Below, piece by piece: positions 15,511-23,277 of a stretch of DNA of 64,000 nucleotides. How positions within the stretch are numbered: the first letter of the stretch is position 1; each line of letters begins with the position of its first letter. Both the position numbers and the translations under genes were made by a program. The notes under the pieces were generated by a model. That model saw only the letters and a list, made by a program, of their open reading frames with translations. It was not told the origin of the DNA and made no database searches. The DNA is from Nonomuraea cavernae (GTDB lineage: Bacteria > Actinomycetota > Actinomycetes > Streptosporangiales > Streptosporangiaceae): positions 1 through 64,000 of the forward strand of contig NZ_BMNH01000035.1 in assembly GCF_014646355.1 (NCBI RefSeq), read 5' to 3'.

Positions 15511-16917
15511 ATGCTTCTCCGCTTCCGTGTCGCCAACTACGCATCGTTGCGCGATGAGCAGGAGCTCAGCTTGGTTGCTCTGGATGAGCACCGCAACCTC
15601 GCGGTACAGACCCCCACACAGGACGATCTGTCCGTGCTGCCGGTTGCGGCAATCTATGGCGGCAACGCCTCAGGCAAGTCGAACCTGTTGCAAGCCCTAC
15701 GCTTTATGGCAGGCGCCGTCGAAAACTCTCATCAAAGATGGAAGCCTGGTTCCAGCATTCGCCGCAACAGCTTTCGCTTTGATGACGAGAGTCGCGATAA
15801 GGAATCAGAGTTCGCTGTCGATATTACGCTTAACGGCGTTCACTACGAATACGGCTTTTCTCTGAACAGCGAGGCCGTGCAGAGCGAGTGGCTATATAGC
15901 TTTGCCAGGCAACAGCGAACAGTTCGCCGAACTTTGTTCGAAAGGTCAAGCCCTGACGGTGAATCAATTCGATTCGGCGAGCACCTCAAGGGCAGAAAGA
16001 AATCCATACGCGACCTGGTGAGACCAAATAGCCTTTTTCTGTCCGCGGCGGCGGCAAACAATCATCCTCAGCTTACCGAGATATACCACTGGTTCGAAGA
16101 TCAGATTATCTATATCGACGCAGGAGAGCCTTGGCTCAATCTAACCAAGACCCTGCATGAACTTGAGGCACACGGTCGCGAAAACGTGCTGCGCCTCCTC
16201 AATCATGCAGATCTTGGAATCGCCAACGTCAAACAAGAGCCTCGCCAAATAGAAAAGAGGGTGCGTGACGGGTTCGTCGCGCTACTGAGTGCGCTGGATC
16301 CGGACCTCACCCTTGACGAGGACATCGATTTCCAACCGCCCCCAAAGGTTGAGTTTGTTCATCAAGTAAGAGGGGGAGAATACGCGCTTCCAATGGAGTA
16401 CGAGTCCAGCGGGACGCGTGCATGGTTTGCCCTATTGGGGCCCATATTGAATGGACTCTCACGGGGACGCCTGATTGTAGTGGACGAACTAGACGCCTTC
16501 CTTCACCCTCTCCTGGTCGGTGAACTTGTTAACCTGTTCCAAAATCCCAACTTCAATAAAAACGGCGCCCAGATAGTCTTCAATACGCATGATGTGACTC
16601 TTCTTTCCTCTCTTACCAAGGCGAGACTCAGGCGCGACCAAGTGTGGTTCACGGACCGCACACCGGACGGAGCAACAGAGCTTCACCCGTTGACTCGGTA
16701 TCGCGTCAGGGATGGCCAAGACAGTGTCTTGCGTGGCTACCTCCTTGGCCGCTACAGAGGGGTGCCGATTTTTGACGATTACTTCCTCGACGTGGCTCTC
16801 GGCCGCCAGAATAGTCGGCATGCCGATCCATCGCCGCAGCAAGCCCTTGAAGCGGAAGCAGGAGAACCTGCCGGAGAGGAGCCGCTTCCTCATTTACTGC
16901 GAAGGGGAAGTAACTGA
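15511..16917 (+). CDS. RloA-like AAA/ABC-type ATPase (AbiL-type defence)
   Basis: ATPase of 468 residues related to RecF/ABC-type overcoming-lysogenization/RloA proteins. Walker A is GGNASGKS at 50-57. Near the C-terminal third come the signature-like YESSGTRAWFALLGP, Walker B LIVVDELDAFLHP and the H-loop FNTHD. The ATG has a perfect AGGAGG four bases upstream. Codons use many A/T third positions (for example ATA, TTT, AAA), unlike all neighbours. The gene overlaps the RloB-like gene by 98 bp, so the two are coupled. Pairs of this type are predicted or shown abortive-infection systems (AbiL, with PARIS as a distant relative). The trigger here is unknown. Confidence 0.82.
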   Translation: MLLRFRVANYASLRDEQELSLVALDEHRNLAVQTPTQDDLSVLPVAAIYGGNASGKSNLLQALRFMAGAVENSHQRWKPGSSIRRNSFRFDDESRDKESEFAVDITLNGVHYEYGFSLNSEAVQSEWLYSFARQQRTVRRTLFERSSPDGESIRFGEHLKGRKKSIRDLVRPNSLFLSAAAANNHPQLTEIYHWFEDQIIYIDAGEPWLNLTKTLHELEAHGRENVLRLLNHADLGIANVKQEPRQIEKRVRDGFVALLSALDPDLTLDEDIDFQPPPKVEFVHQVRGGEYALPMEYESSGTRAWFALLGPILNGLSRGRLIVVDELDAFLHPLLVGELVNLFQNPNFNKNGAQIVFNTHDVTLLSSLTKARLRRDQVWFTDRTPDGATELHPLTRYRVRDGQDSVLRGYLLGRYRGVPIFDDYFLDVALGRQNSRHADPSPQQALEAEAGEPAGEEPLPHLLRRGSN

Positions 16918-17479
16918 GCGTCTCTACTTTGCAGCCCTAAAACGGCAGCTCAGGATACCTGGGGTCCAGCTCGGGTCAGCACACGGCGAGCCGCTGGGAT
17001 TGGTCCGAGCTGCCATTGACCACCGGGATCGGGCGCCTAAGTCAGCGGCGGACCAGTACGCGCCCTACTCAGAAGTTTGGTGCGTAGTGGATGTCGAAGC
17101 CCCAACGCCTCACGGTTCCCTAGAGAAAGCCCTAGACCTGGCGGACCGAAACGGGATAAGTTACGCGGTCTCAAATCCTTGTTTCGAGATTTGGCTCCTC
17201 CTTCACGCTAGAGACCAGCGCGGGTATGTTACGACAGATCAGGCTTGCAGCTTGCTGGAAGCACATGGTGGATGTGGATACACGCGGAACGGTAAGAGCT
17301 TCGATCCCGTAGCGCTGCTTGGTAGCTATGAAGTCGCGCGGCGGCGTGCCCAGTTGCTCGCGGAGACTCACATAGCAGAAAGCCGATGGGCGAGCCGCAA
17401 TCCATCCGCCTCCGTATGGAAGCTGGTTGAGAGCCTTTGCAAGCAAGTGGATGGCTCGAACCAAGCTCCAGCGCGGTAG
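16820..17479 (+). CDS. RloB-like TOPRIM-type effector
   Basis: A 219-residue protein of the RloB family. The likely metal site follows the TOPRIM pattern: glutamates in RFLIYCEGEVTERLYFAAL near 22-40 and acidic residues in WCVVDVEAP near 91-99. NPCFEIWLLLHARD near 121-134 is a typical RloB block. In AbiL and PARIS-like systems this partner is the nuclease-like effector released or activated by the ATPase. The start ATG lies inside the upstream ATPase gene. Base composition matches that gene rather than the genome, so both were probably acquired together. Confidence 0.8.
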   Translation: MPIHRRSKPLKRKQENLPERSRFLIYCEGEVTERLYFAALKRQLRIPGVQLGSAHGEPLGLVRAAIDHRDRAPKSAADQYAPYSEVWCVVDVEAPTPHGSLEKALDLADRNGISYAVSNPCFEIWLLLHARDQRGYVTTDQACSLLEAHGGCGYTRNGKSFDPVALLGSYEVARRRAQLLAETHIAESRWASRNPSASVWKLVESLCKQVDGSNQAPAR

Positions 17480-17554
17480 CAACCACAACAGCACGTACCA
17501 GATGACGCTCGCTCCCGTCTCAGGCTCTGCCACCGGCCTATCCGCTGTCCCGGG

Positions 17555-18514
17555 TCAGCGCTTGCGGTCGTGGAACCAGGCGGCCGCGCCGGGGTGGAGC
17601 GGCACCGACGCGGTGGAGATCCCGGTACGCACGTTGATCTGCCACGCTTCGGGAACGTCCTCGGCCTCGTCACGGCCGGCGGAGATGATCGCGCGGGTGT
17701 GCGTGAAGATCGTGTCGGTGATGGCGTAGACCAGGTCGTCGGGCAGGTCGTTGCGCCCGAGCAGCACGTTCGGCACAGCCACGGTGCGGGTGGCCGGCAC
17801 GTCGGCGTAGGCGGTCGCGGGGATCATGGCCGGAGCATAGGGGCCCGGGAACGCCGTGAAGAGCGCGTCCGCCTGCGCGTCCAACGGGATCAGCCGGATC
17901 GGGTGCCGCTGCGCCAGCTCAGTGATGGCCGGTGTCGGGACGCCGGTCAGGGAGAACATCGCGTCGATCTCGCCGTCGCGCAGCGCCGCCGCCGACTCGG
18001 CCTGACTGAGGTACCGGCCGTCGGCCCGCACCATGCCGAGTTCCATGACCCGAAGCGACGTGAACTCCGTACCCGAGTCGCGGGCGCCCAGCGATATTCG
18101 CCTGCCCGTGAGGTCCCGGAACTCGTCGATCGCGGAACCCGCCATGACCACCAGATGCAGGTGACTGTCGTAGAGCCGGCATATCGCCGAGAGCCCCTCG
18201 GGCGCGCTGCCGTCGCTCGTGATCAGCGCGTCCAGGCTGGTCAGCCCCAGGTGCACCTCGCCGGCCCGCAGCATCCGGATGTTGTCGGTGGACGCCCCGC
18301 TCGGCACGGTGATCACCGCGGCGCCCGGCACCTGCTCGGAGATGTGCTGGGCCAGCGCGCCGCCGATGCGCCGGTACACCGCCCCCGCCGGCCCGGTGGC
18401 CAGTCGCAGCTGAACCCTGTCGACCTCGGGCTGCTGGGAGCACCCGGCGAGCAGCCCTCCGGCGGCCAGGAGCACCGCTCGCCGGCTGAGCCGTAGCCCC
18501 AGGTTCGGCACCAT
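17555..18514 (-). CDS. TAXI-family TRAP substrate-binding lipoprotein
   Basis: A 319-residue secreted binding protein. The signal peptide has an SRRAVLLAAGG arginine pair and a lipobox LLAGC with cysteine 25. The mature part matches TAXI proteins: LATGPAGAVYRRIGGALAQH near 38-57, VPSGASTDNIRMLRAGEVHLG near 70-90 and FPGPYAP near 222-228. No TRAP permease (DctM/DctQM) gene is nearby, so it is an orphan. In actinomycetes such orphans are often seen near two-component systems, and the kinase gene at 13556-15064 converges on it across the low-GC insert. It may be a sensory accessory rather than a transporter part; that is inference. Confidence 0.85.
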   Translation of the reverse strand: MVPNLGLRLSRRAVLLAAGGLLAGCSQQPEVDRVQLRLATGPAGAVYRRIGGALAQHISEQVPGAAVITVPSGASTDNIRMLRAGEVHLGLTSLDALITSDGSAPEGLSAICRLYDSHLHLVVMAGSAIDEFRDLTGRRISLGARDSGTEFTSLRVMELGMVRADGRYLSQAESAAALRDGEIDAMFSLTGVPTPAITELAQRHPIRLIPLDAQADALFTAFPGPYAPAMIPATAYADVPATRTVAVPNVLLGRNDLPDDLVYAITDTIFTHTRAIISAGRDEAEDVPEAWQINVRTGISTASVPLHPGAAAWFHDRKR

Positions 18515-18598
18515 GCCGAGATGATACGTACGGCAGCCCCGGTCTTCTGTTCGGCCGACCGCGCGGGAGGACTTTCGGCTGCTCGGTCGCTGCGGCGA

Positions 18599-18626
18599 TG
18601 TCGAGAATCCGTGACCGGCTCCGTCC
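18599..18626 (+). promoter_or_regulatory. Probable ECF42 sigma-factor promoter
   Basis: TGTCGA (18599-18604) is followed after 17 bp by CGTCC (18622-18626). As I recall, TGTCGA at -35 with a CGTC-type -10 is the pattern reported for ECF42 promoters. It lies 51 bp upstream of the YCII gene, which is co-transcribed with the ECF42 sigma gene, so the sigma factor probably drives its own operon. Confidence 0.55.
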
Positions 18627-18676
18627 CCGCGATGAGGCGACCACAATGGGTCGCGCCAGCACCGAGGAGGAACACG

Positions 18677-19084
18677 ATGGCCAAGTATTTGCTGCTCAAG
18701 CACTACCGCGGCGCCCCGGCGCCGGTCAACGACGTGCCCATGGACCAGTGGACGCCGGAGGAGATCTCGGCCCATATGCAGTACATGAACGACTTCGCGG
18801 CCCGGCTGGAGGAGACCGGCGAGTTCGTCGACAGTCAGGCGCTCGCCCCCGAGGGGATGTTCGTCCGGTACGACGGCGAGGGTCGCCCGCCGGTCACCGA
18901 CGGCCCATTCGCCGAGACCAAGGACCTCATCGCCGGCTGGATGGTGATCGACGTCGACAGCCACGAGCGTGCCGTCGAGCTGGCCGGGGACCTGTCGGCC
19001 GCCCCCGGGGCGGGCGGGAAGCCGATCCACGAGTGGCTCGAGGTGCGCCCGTTCATGGCCGAGCCCCCCACCATCACGGAGTGA
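18677..19084 (+). CDS. YCII-related (DGPF) protein
   Basis: A small cytoplasmic protein of 135 residues with a YCII dimeric alpha/beta-barrel domain. The DGPF motif is visible in PPVTDGPFAETKDLIAGW near 74-91. The biochemical role of this family is unclear, although such genes are the standard partner and target of ECF42 sigma factors. GAGGAGG at 18664-18670 is a strong ribosome binding site. Its stop overlaps the GTG start of the sigma-factor gene (GTGA), so the two are translationally coupled. Confidence 0.9.
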   Translation: MAKYLLLKHYRGAPAPVNDVPMDQWTPEEISAHMQYMNDFAARLEETGEFVDSQALAPEGMFVRYDGEGRPPVTDGPFAETKDLIAGWMVIDVDSHERAVELAGDLSAAPGAGGKPIHEWLEVRPFMAEPPTITE

Positions 19085-20238
19085 CCTCCCGGGTGAACGA
19101 GATCCTGCTCCGGAGCCTCACGCCGAGCGTGCTCGCGATCCTCGTCCGCCGCGGAGCCGACTTCGCCGCGGCCGAGGACGCCTTGCAGGACGCGCTGGTC
19201 GAGGCGATCCGCGTCTGGCCGGCCGACCTGCCGCAGGACCCGAAGGGCTGGCTGGTCACCGTGGCCTGGCGCCGGTTCCTCGACGCGACACGGGCGGACG
19301 CCGCGCGCCGCCGGCGTGAGGACCTCGTCGACGAGGAGCCGCCCCCCGGGCCCGCGCCCACGGTGGACGACACGCTCCAGCTCTACTTCCTGTGCGCCCA
19401 TCCGTCGCTGACGCCGTCGTCTGCGGTCGCGCTCACGCTGCGCGCCGTCGGCGGGCTGACCACCCGCCAGATCGCCCAGGCCTACCTGGTGCCCGAGGCG
19501 ACCATGGCGCAGCGCATCAGCCGGGCCAAGCGCACCGTCTCCGGCGTGCGGTTCGACCAGCCCGGCGACGTCGCCACCGTGCTGCGCGTCCTCTACCTGG
19601 TCTTCAACGAGGGCTACTCCGGCGACGTCGACCTCGCCGCCGAGGCCATCCGGCTCACCCGGCAGCTCGCGGCCGCGATCGACCACCCCGAGGTGGCAGG
19701 ACTGCTCGCCCTCATGCTGCTCCACCACGCCCGGCGCGCCGCCCGGACCGCCCCCGACGGCAGCCTGGTGCCGCTCGCCGAGCAGGACCGCGGCCGGTGG
19801 GACACCGAGTCGATCGCCGAGGGCGTCGACATCCTGCAGGCGGCCCTCGCCCGCGACCGGCTGGGCGAGTTCCAGGCCCAGGCCGCCATCGCGGCACTCC
19901 ACGCCGACGCGCCCACCGCCGAGGAGACCGACTGGGTGCAGATCGTCGAGTGGTACGACGAGCTCACGCGCCTGACCGACAGCCCGGTCGTCCGGCTCAA
20001 CCGCGCGGTCGCCGTCGGCGAGGCCGACGGCCCGCGCGCCGGCCTGACGGCGCTCGCGGCGCTGGACACCTCGCTGCCCCGCCACGCGGCGGTGGCGGCC
20101 TACCTCCACGAGCGCGACGGCGACCTGGCGACGGCGGCACGGCTGTACGCCGAGGCGGCCCAGAAGGCACCCAACCTCGCCGAGCGCGACCACCTGACGC
20201 GCCAGGCCGCCCGGCTCAACACCCGCCGGTCTCGCTGA
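19081..20238 (+). CDS. ECF42-type RNA polymerase sigma factor with C-terminal extension
   Basis: A 385-residue sigma factor. Sigma-2 (about 1-80, with DFAAAEDALQDALVEAIRVW) and sigma-4 (about 110-165, with GGLTTRQIAQAYLVPEATMA) are followed by a 200-residue helical, TPR-like extension (LVFNEGYSGD, LLALMLLHHARRAAR, RLNRAVAVGEADG), which defines ECF42. The extension is needed for activity in studied members. There is no anti-sigma gene, as expected for this group. The gene is coupled to the YCII gene and probably autoregulated from the promoter at 18599. Confidence 0.92.
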   Translation: MTSRVNEILLRSLTPSVLAILVRRGADFAAAEDALQDALVEAIRVWPADLPQDPKGWLVTVAWRRFLDATRADAARRRREDLVDEEPPPGPAPTVDDTLQLYFLCAHPSLTPSSAVALTLRAVGGLTTRQIAQAYLVPEATMAQRISRAKRTVSGVRFDQPGDVATVLRVLYLVFNEGYSGDVDLAAEAIRLTRQLAAAIDHPEVAGLLALMLLHHARRAARTAPDGSLVPLAEQDRGRWDTESIAEGVDILQAALARDRLGEFQAQAAIAALHADAPTAEETDWVQIVEWYDELTRLTDSPVVRLNRAVAVGEADGPRAGLTALAALDTSLPRHAAVAAYLHERDGDLATAARLYAEAAQKAPNLAERDHLTRQAARLNTRRSR

Positions 20239-20279
20239 CGGGCCGCGCTCGCGCGACCCGGTGCGGCACGTGAACGGTT

Positions 20280-20313
20280 GGTACGTTCCACGGCGGATCG
20301 CCGGGAACGCTAC
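20280..20313. terminator. Hairpin between the convergent ECF42 and HNH genes
   Basis: An imperfect stem GGTACGTTCC / GGAACGCTACC encloses an inner CGGCG-GAT-CGCCG hairpin. It lies between two convergent genes and overlaps the last codons of the HNH gene. It is a likely bidirectional terminator. Confidence 0.45.
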
Positions 20314-20969
20314 CTACGGCAGGTGCGGAGCATGTTGAGCAGGGCCACCTTCTCCTTGCGGGTCACGAAGAGCCGGTAGTGGTGTTTCACGCTGATCCAT
20401 GAGGTCGCGTACTGGCACCAGTGGGCGCGGCGTTGCGGGCGCCAGCTCTGCGGGCCCTGGCCGCCCTTGGCGATGTTGGCGGAGTGGCTGACGGTGAGGA
20501 GTTCGGGGCGGGTCAGGTCGTTGGCGAAGGCGCGCCGCTTGGCCTGGCTCCATCGCTTGGCCCCCGAGCGCCAGGCGTAGGCGAGCGGCACCACGTGGTC
20601 GACGTCCACGTGCTTCTCGCTTCTCAGCCACTTGCCGTCGTACGGGCTGTACCAGAGGCCCTTGACCGGGTGGCAGGCGGCGTTGCGGCGTACCCGCCGC
20701 CCGTCGCGGACCAGGACCGCTTCGCGGACGTCGCACGCGCCCTTGTACTGCGCCCATCGAGGCTGGAACCGCTTGCGGCTGTAGCCGCGGATCGATAAGG
20801 GCCTGGCAACGTTGAGCTGGGCCAGCCTGAGCCGGGCGAGGGCTGCGGCCTGGGCCTGTGATCGCTTGCGCGGTTCGGCCGCCGCCTGCGAGGTGGTGAG
20901 GACGGCGGTGATCGGGAGGGCCACGAGAGTGAGTACGGCGACGTGAGCTGCCCGCCTCAGGTAGATCAT
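20310..20969 (-). CDS. Secreted HNH-type nuclease (DUF1524/GmrSD C-terminal like)
   Basis: About 219 residues from ATG 20969 (an ATG at 20993 would add 8). A basic start and a hydrophobic stretch ending near TSQAAAEP form a signal peptide, so the protein is exported. The catalytic domain has the HNH-like core HVDVDHVVPLAYAWRSGAKR, then LTVSHSANIAKGGQGPQSW and RAHWCQYATSWISVKHHYRL. Paired cysteines in ACDVREAV and NAACHPVKG suggest a disulfide. Such proteins are common in actinomycetes and may scavenge extracellular DNA. The gene is monocistronic. Confidence 0.82.
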   Translation of the reverse strand: MIYLRRAAHVAVLTLVALPITAVLTTSQAAAEPRKRSQAQAAALARLRLAQLNVARPLSIRGYSRKRFQPRWAQYKGACDVREAVLVRDGRRVRRNAACHPVKGLWYSPYDGKWLRSEKHVDVDHVVPLAYAWRSGAKRWSQAKRRAFANDLTRPELLTVSHSANIAKGGQGPQSWRPQRRAHWCQYATSWISVKHHYRLFVTRKEKVALLNMLRTCRR

Positions 20970-20976
20970 GACTGCG

Positions 20977-21190
20977 CCTATACCCAGCGACATCCCCGTT
21001 CACGACGGCGGCCTCCAGGGATTACGGGCTGTGGCTGGCTCCCGCCGTCTTCGGCCAAGTCGTCGGGACGTTCGAGGGGTTTCCCGTTGGTGAAGACCGC
21101 TCCGACGCGAACGAGGGCGACCAGGTGGGGTGCGTTGACCGCGCGCCAGCGGGCTTGGGCGGATGCGTGTCGACAGACGCGTGCGACTCC
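20977..21190 (-). pseudogene. Remnant of a transposase C-terminus (IS256/Mutator-like)
   Basis: Read leftwards in one frame, this encodes ARWRAVNAPHLVALVRVGAV followed by FTNGKPLERPDD and then a stop near 20977. That pattern resembles the C-terminal tail of actinomycete IS256/Mutator transposases. The rest of the transposase is missing and no start codon or terminal repeat is visible. It sits between the HNH gene and a decayed toxin-antitoxin pair, which suggests an old insertion and deletion hotspot. Confidence 0.4.
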
Positions 21191-21229
21191 CCCTCAAACC
21201 GCAGGATTTCTCGGCGTCTCGCCCACATC

Positions 21230-21546
21230 TCAGGCAATGGCTGCGATGTCCCCATCGTCGAAGTAGATCGACTGATGGAGCTGACCGCCGAGAGCAGTGG
21301 CGTACCGGGCGAGAACGTCCTGTCCGGAGATCTTGCCCTGCTCGATCTGCGAAACGCGGCCCTTGGTGACCCCCATGCGCTGTGCGATGTCCTGCTGGGT
21401 CATCCCCGACTACGGCGGATCTCGGCAAGCCGGTGTCCTTGCACCTTGGCGAGGAGTTCCCGCTTGCCCACCTCCACGGCTTCCTCGCCGCCGGCACGTT
21501 CGACGTGCTCAGTACGGATGTCCTTCCAGCGCGCATATCTCGTCAC
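21230..21546 (-). pseudogene. Frameshifted XRE-family antitoxin
   Basis: The gene starts with GTG 21546, overlapping the toxin stop (GTGA). The first part reads RYARWKDIRTEHVERAGG and reaches HRLAEIRRSRG, then hits TGA at about 21402. The following frame restarts at once with MTQQDIAQRMGVTKGRVSQI and ends ALGGQLHQSIYFDDGD before TGA 21230. Intact relatives carry both parts in one helix-turn-helix protein. Loss of one G in the run opposite 21404-21407 explains the break. The two frames overlap as ATGA, so a separate C-terminal peptide could still be made. It is decayed or a sequencing error. Confidence 0.75.
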
Positions 21547-21903
21547 GATCCGCCCTCCTCCGCCTGCCGTTCCTTCATGTACACCTCGTAGCGCTGCTCG
21601 GCGATCGGGATGGCCTGCCTGTACCAGGTGTTCCACCGCCCGGCCTTATCACCCGCGACCAGCAGGATGCTGGATCGCCATGGATCGAAGGCAAACAAGA
21701 TCCGCACTGTCCCCGGCCGTAGCTCCTTCAAGTTCTGCAGGCGTGAAGCGGTGATGGTATCGACCAGCGGCCGCCCCAGACCTGGCCCTCCTTCAGCAAG
21801 CAGATCAATCGCTTGCACGACACGCTTATGCGTCGCGTCGTCGAGTTGCTCGATCCATTCGGCGCACCTCGTCGACGAGGTAGACGTCCCATTCGTCGGC
21901 CAC
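21543..21903 (-). pseudogene. Frameshifted RelE/HigB-like toxin
   Basis: From GTG 21903 the frame reads EWDVYLVDEVR, then is broken by one extra C (complement of the GG at 21861-21862). Without it the protein would continue EWIEQLDDATHKRVVQAIDL and reach the remaining intact part, LLAEGGPGLGRPLVDTITAS, LFAFDPWRSSILLVAGDKAG and YRQAIPIAEQRYEVYMKER. This is the phage Gp49-like HigB/RelE-type toxin family, which precedes its XRE antitoxin as here. As it stands only a 91-residue internal frame remains. The partner also carries a frameshift. Confidence 0.75.
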
Positions 21904-21938
21904 CTACCGCAGTATTTCGACCGAGTTCACGGCATAAG

Positions 21939-21972
21939 AAACCCCGCCTCCGGCGACCGGCAGGCGGGGTTT
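21939..21972. terminator. Rho-independent terminator of the acyl-CoA dehydrogenase gene
   Basis: The arms AAACCCCGCCT (21939-21949) and AGGCGGGGTTT (21962-21972) form a GC-rich stem with T-runs on both sides. It lies 14 bp past the stop of the leftward acyl-CoA dehydrogenase gene and can act in both directions. Confidence 0.85.
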
Positions 21973-21986
21973 TCGCTGGTCAACGC

Positions 21987-23150
21987 CTACTTGAGCAACT
22001 GCCGAGCCATCACCATGCGCTGGATCTGGTTGGTGCCCTCGTAGATCTGGGTGATCTTGGCGTCGCGCATCATCCGTTCGACCGGGAAGTCCTGGGTGTA
22101 GCCGTAGCCGCCGAGCAACTGGACGGCGTCGGTGGTGATGTCCATGGCGGCGTCGGAGGCGGCGCACTTGGCCGCGCTGGACAGGAACGTCAGGTCCTTC
22201 TGCGGCTTGCCGTGCATGGCCAGCTCGGACTTGGCCGCGGCGTGGTAGGTCAGCTGACGGGCCGCCTCCAGCTTCATCGCCATGTCGGCCAGCATGAACT
22301 GCACGCCCTGGAAGTCGGCGACCGGCTTGCCGAACTGGCGGCGCTCCTTGACGTAGCCGATCGCGTAGTCGAGCGCGCCCTGTGCGATGCCCAGCGCCTG
22401 GGCGGCAATCGTGATGCGGGTGTGGTCGAGGGTGGCCAGCGCGGTCTTGAACCCCGTGCCCGGCTCGCCGATCATCCGCCAGGCCGGGATCCGCACGTCC
22501 TCCAGGATCACCTGGCGGGTCGGCGAGCCCTTGATGCCCAGCTTGCGCTCCTTGGGCCCGAACGACACCCCGGTGTCGGCCTTCTCCACCACGAACGCGG
22601 AGATGCCCCGCGCCCCGGCGGCCGGGTCGGTGACCGCCATCACCGTGTAGTAGTCCGACACCCCGGCGTTGGTGATCCACATCTTGACGCCGTTGAGCAC
22701 GTAGTCATCGCCGTCGCGCACCGCGCGGGTCTTCATCGCCGCCGCGTCCGAACCGGCCTCCGGCTCCGACAGCGCGTACGAGAACATCGCCTCACCGCGC
22801 GCCACCGGCTCCAGGTAGCGCCGCTTGACCTCCTCGGAGGCCGACAGCAGCAGCGGCACGGTGCCCAGCTTGTTGACCGCCGGGATCAGCGACGAGGACG
22901 CGCACGCGCGCGCCACCTCCTCGATCACGATCACCGCTGCCAGCGCGTCCGCACCCGCACCGCCGTACACCTCCGGCACGTGCACCGCGTGCAGGTCGGA
23001 GGCCACCAGGGCCTTGTAGACCTCCCAGGGAAACTCCCCGGTCTCGTCCGCCTCCGCCGCATGCGGGGCGATCTTCTCGTCGGCCAGCGCCCTGACCGTC
23101 TCACGGAGCAGATCATGCTCCTCAGCAGGTGCGTACAGAGGAAAGTCCAT
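21987..23150 (-). CDS. Acyl-CoA dehydrogenase
   Basis: A 387-residue FAD enzyme that oxidises acyl-CoA to 2-enoyl-CoA. Standard signatures are YALSEPEAGSDAAAMKTRA, MWITNAGVSDYYTVMAVTD, ERRQFGKPVADFQ, QLLGGYGYTQDFPVERMMRD and IYEGTNQIQRMVMARQLL, whose glutamate is the usual catalytic base of short-chain and butyryl-type enzymes. MDFPLYAP at ATG 23150 fits the family N-terminus; a longer frame to 23294 overlaps the next promoter and is unlikely. The gene stands alone, divergent from ugd, so the chain-length preference is not shown by context. Confidence 0.93.
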   Translation of the reverse strand: MDFPLYAPAEEHDLLRETVRALADEKIAPHAAEADETGEFPWEVYKALVASDLHAVHVPEVYGGAGADALAAVIVIEEVARACASSSLIPAVNKLGTVPLLLSASEEVKRRYLEPVARGEAMFSYALSEPEAGSDAAAMKTRAVRDGDDYVLNGVKMWITNAGVSDYYTVMAVTDPAAGARGISAFVVEKADTGVSFGPKERKLGIKGSPTRQVILEDVRIPAWRMIGEPGTGFKTALATLDHTRITIAAQALGIAQGALDYAIGYVKERRQFGKPVADFQGVQFMLADMAMKLEAARQLTYHAAAKSELAMHGKPQKDLTFLSSAAKCAASDAAMDITTDAVQLLGGYGYTQDFPVERMMRDAKITQIYEGTNQIQRMVMARQLLK

Positions 23151-23277
23151 ACCCCAGATACTAGGACGTCCGAGCATCTTGCTACCACTGGGTACGGTTT
23201 GCCCAAAACGCCAGGTGGCACAGAACGGTGTAGCGGGGGCCCGGTAGCATGCCCTGGCGATCGAAAGGAGCTCACTC

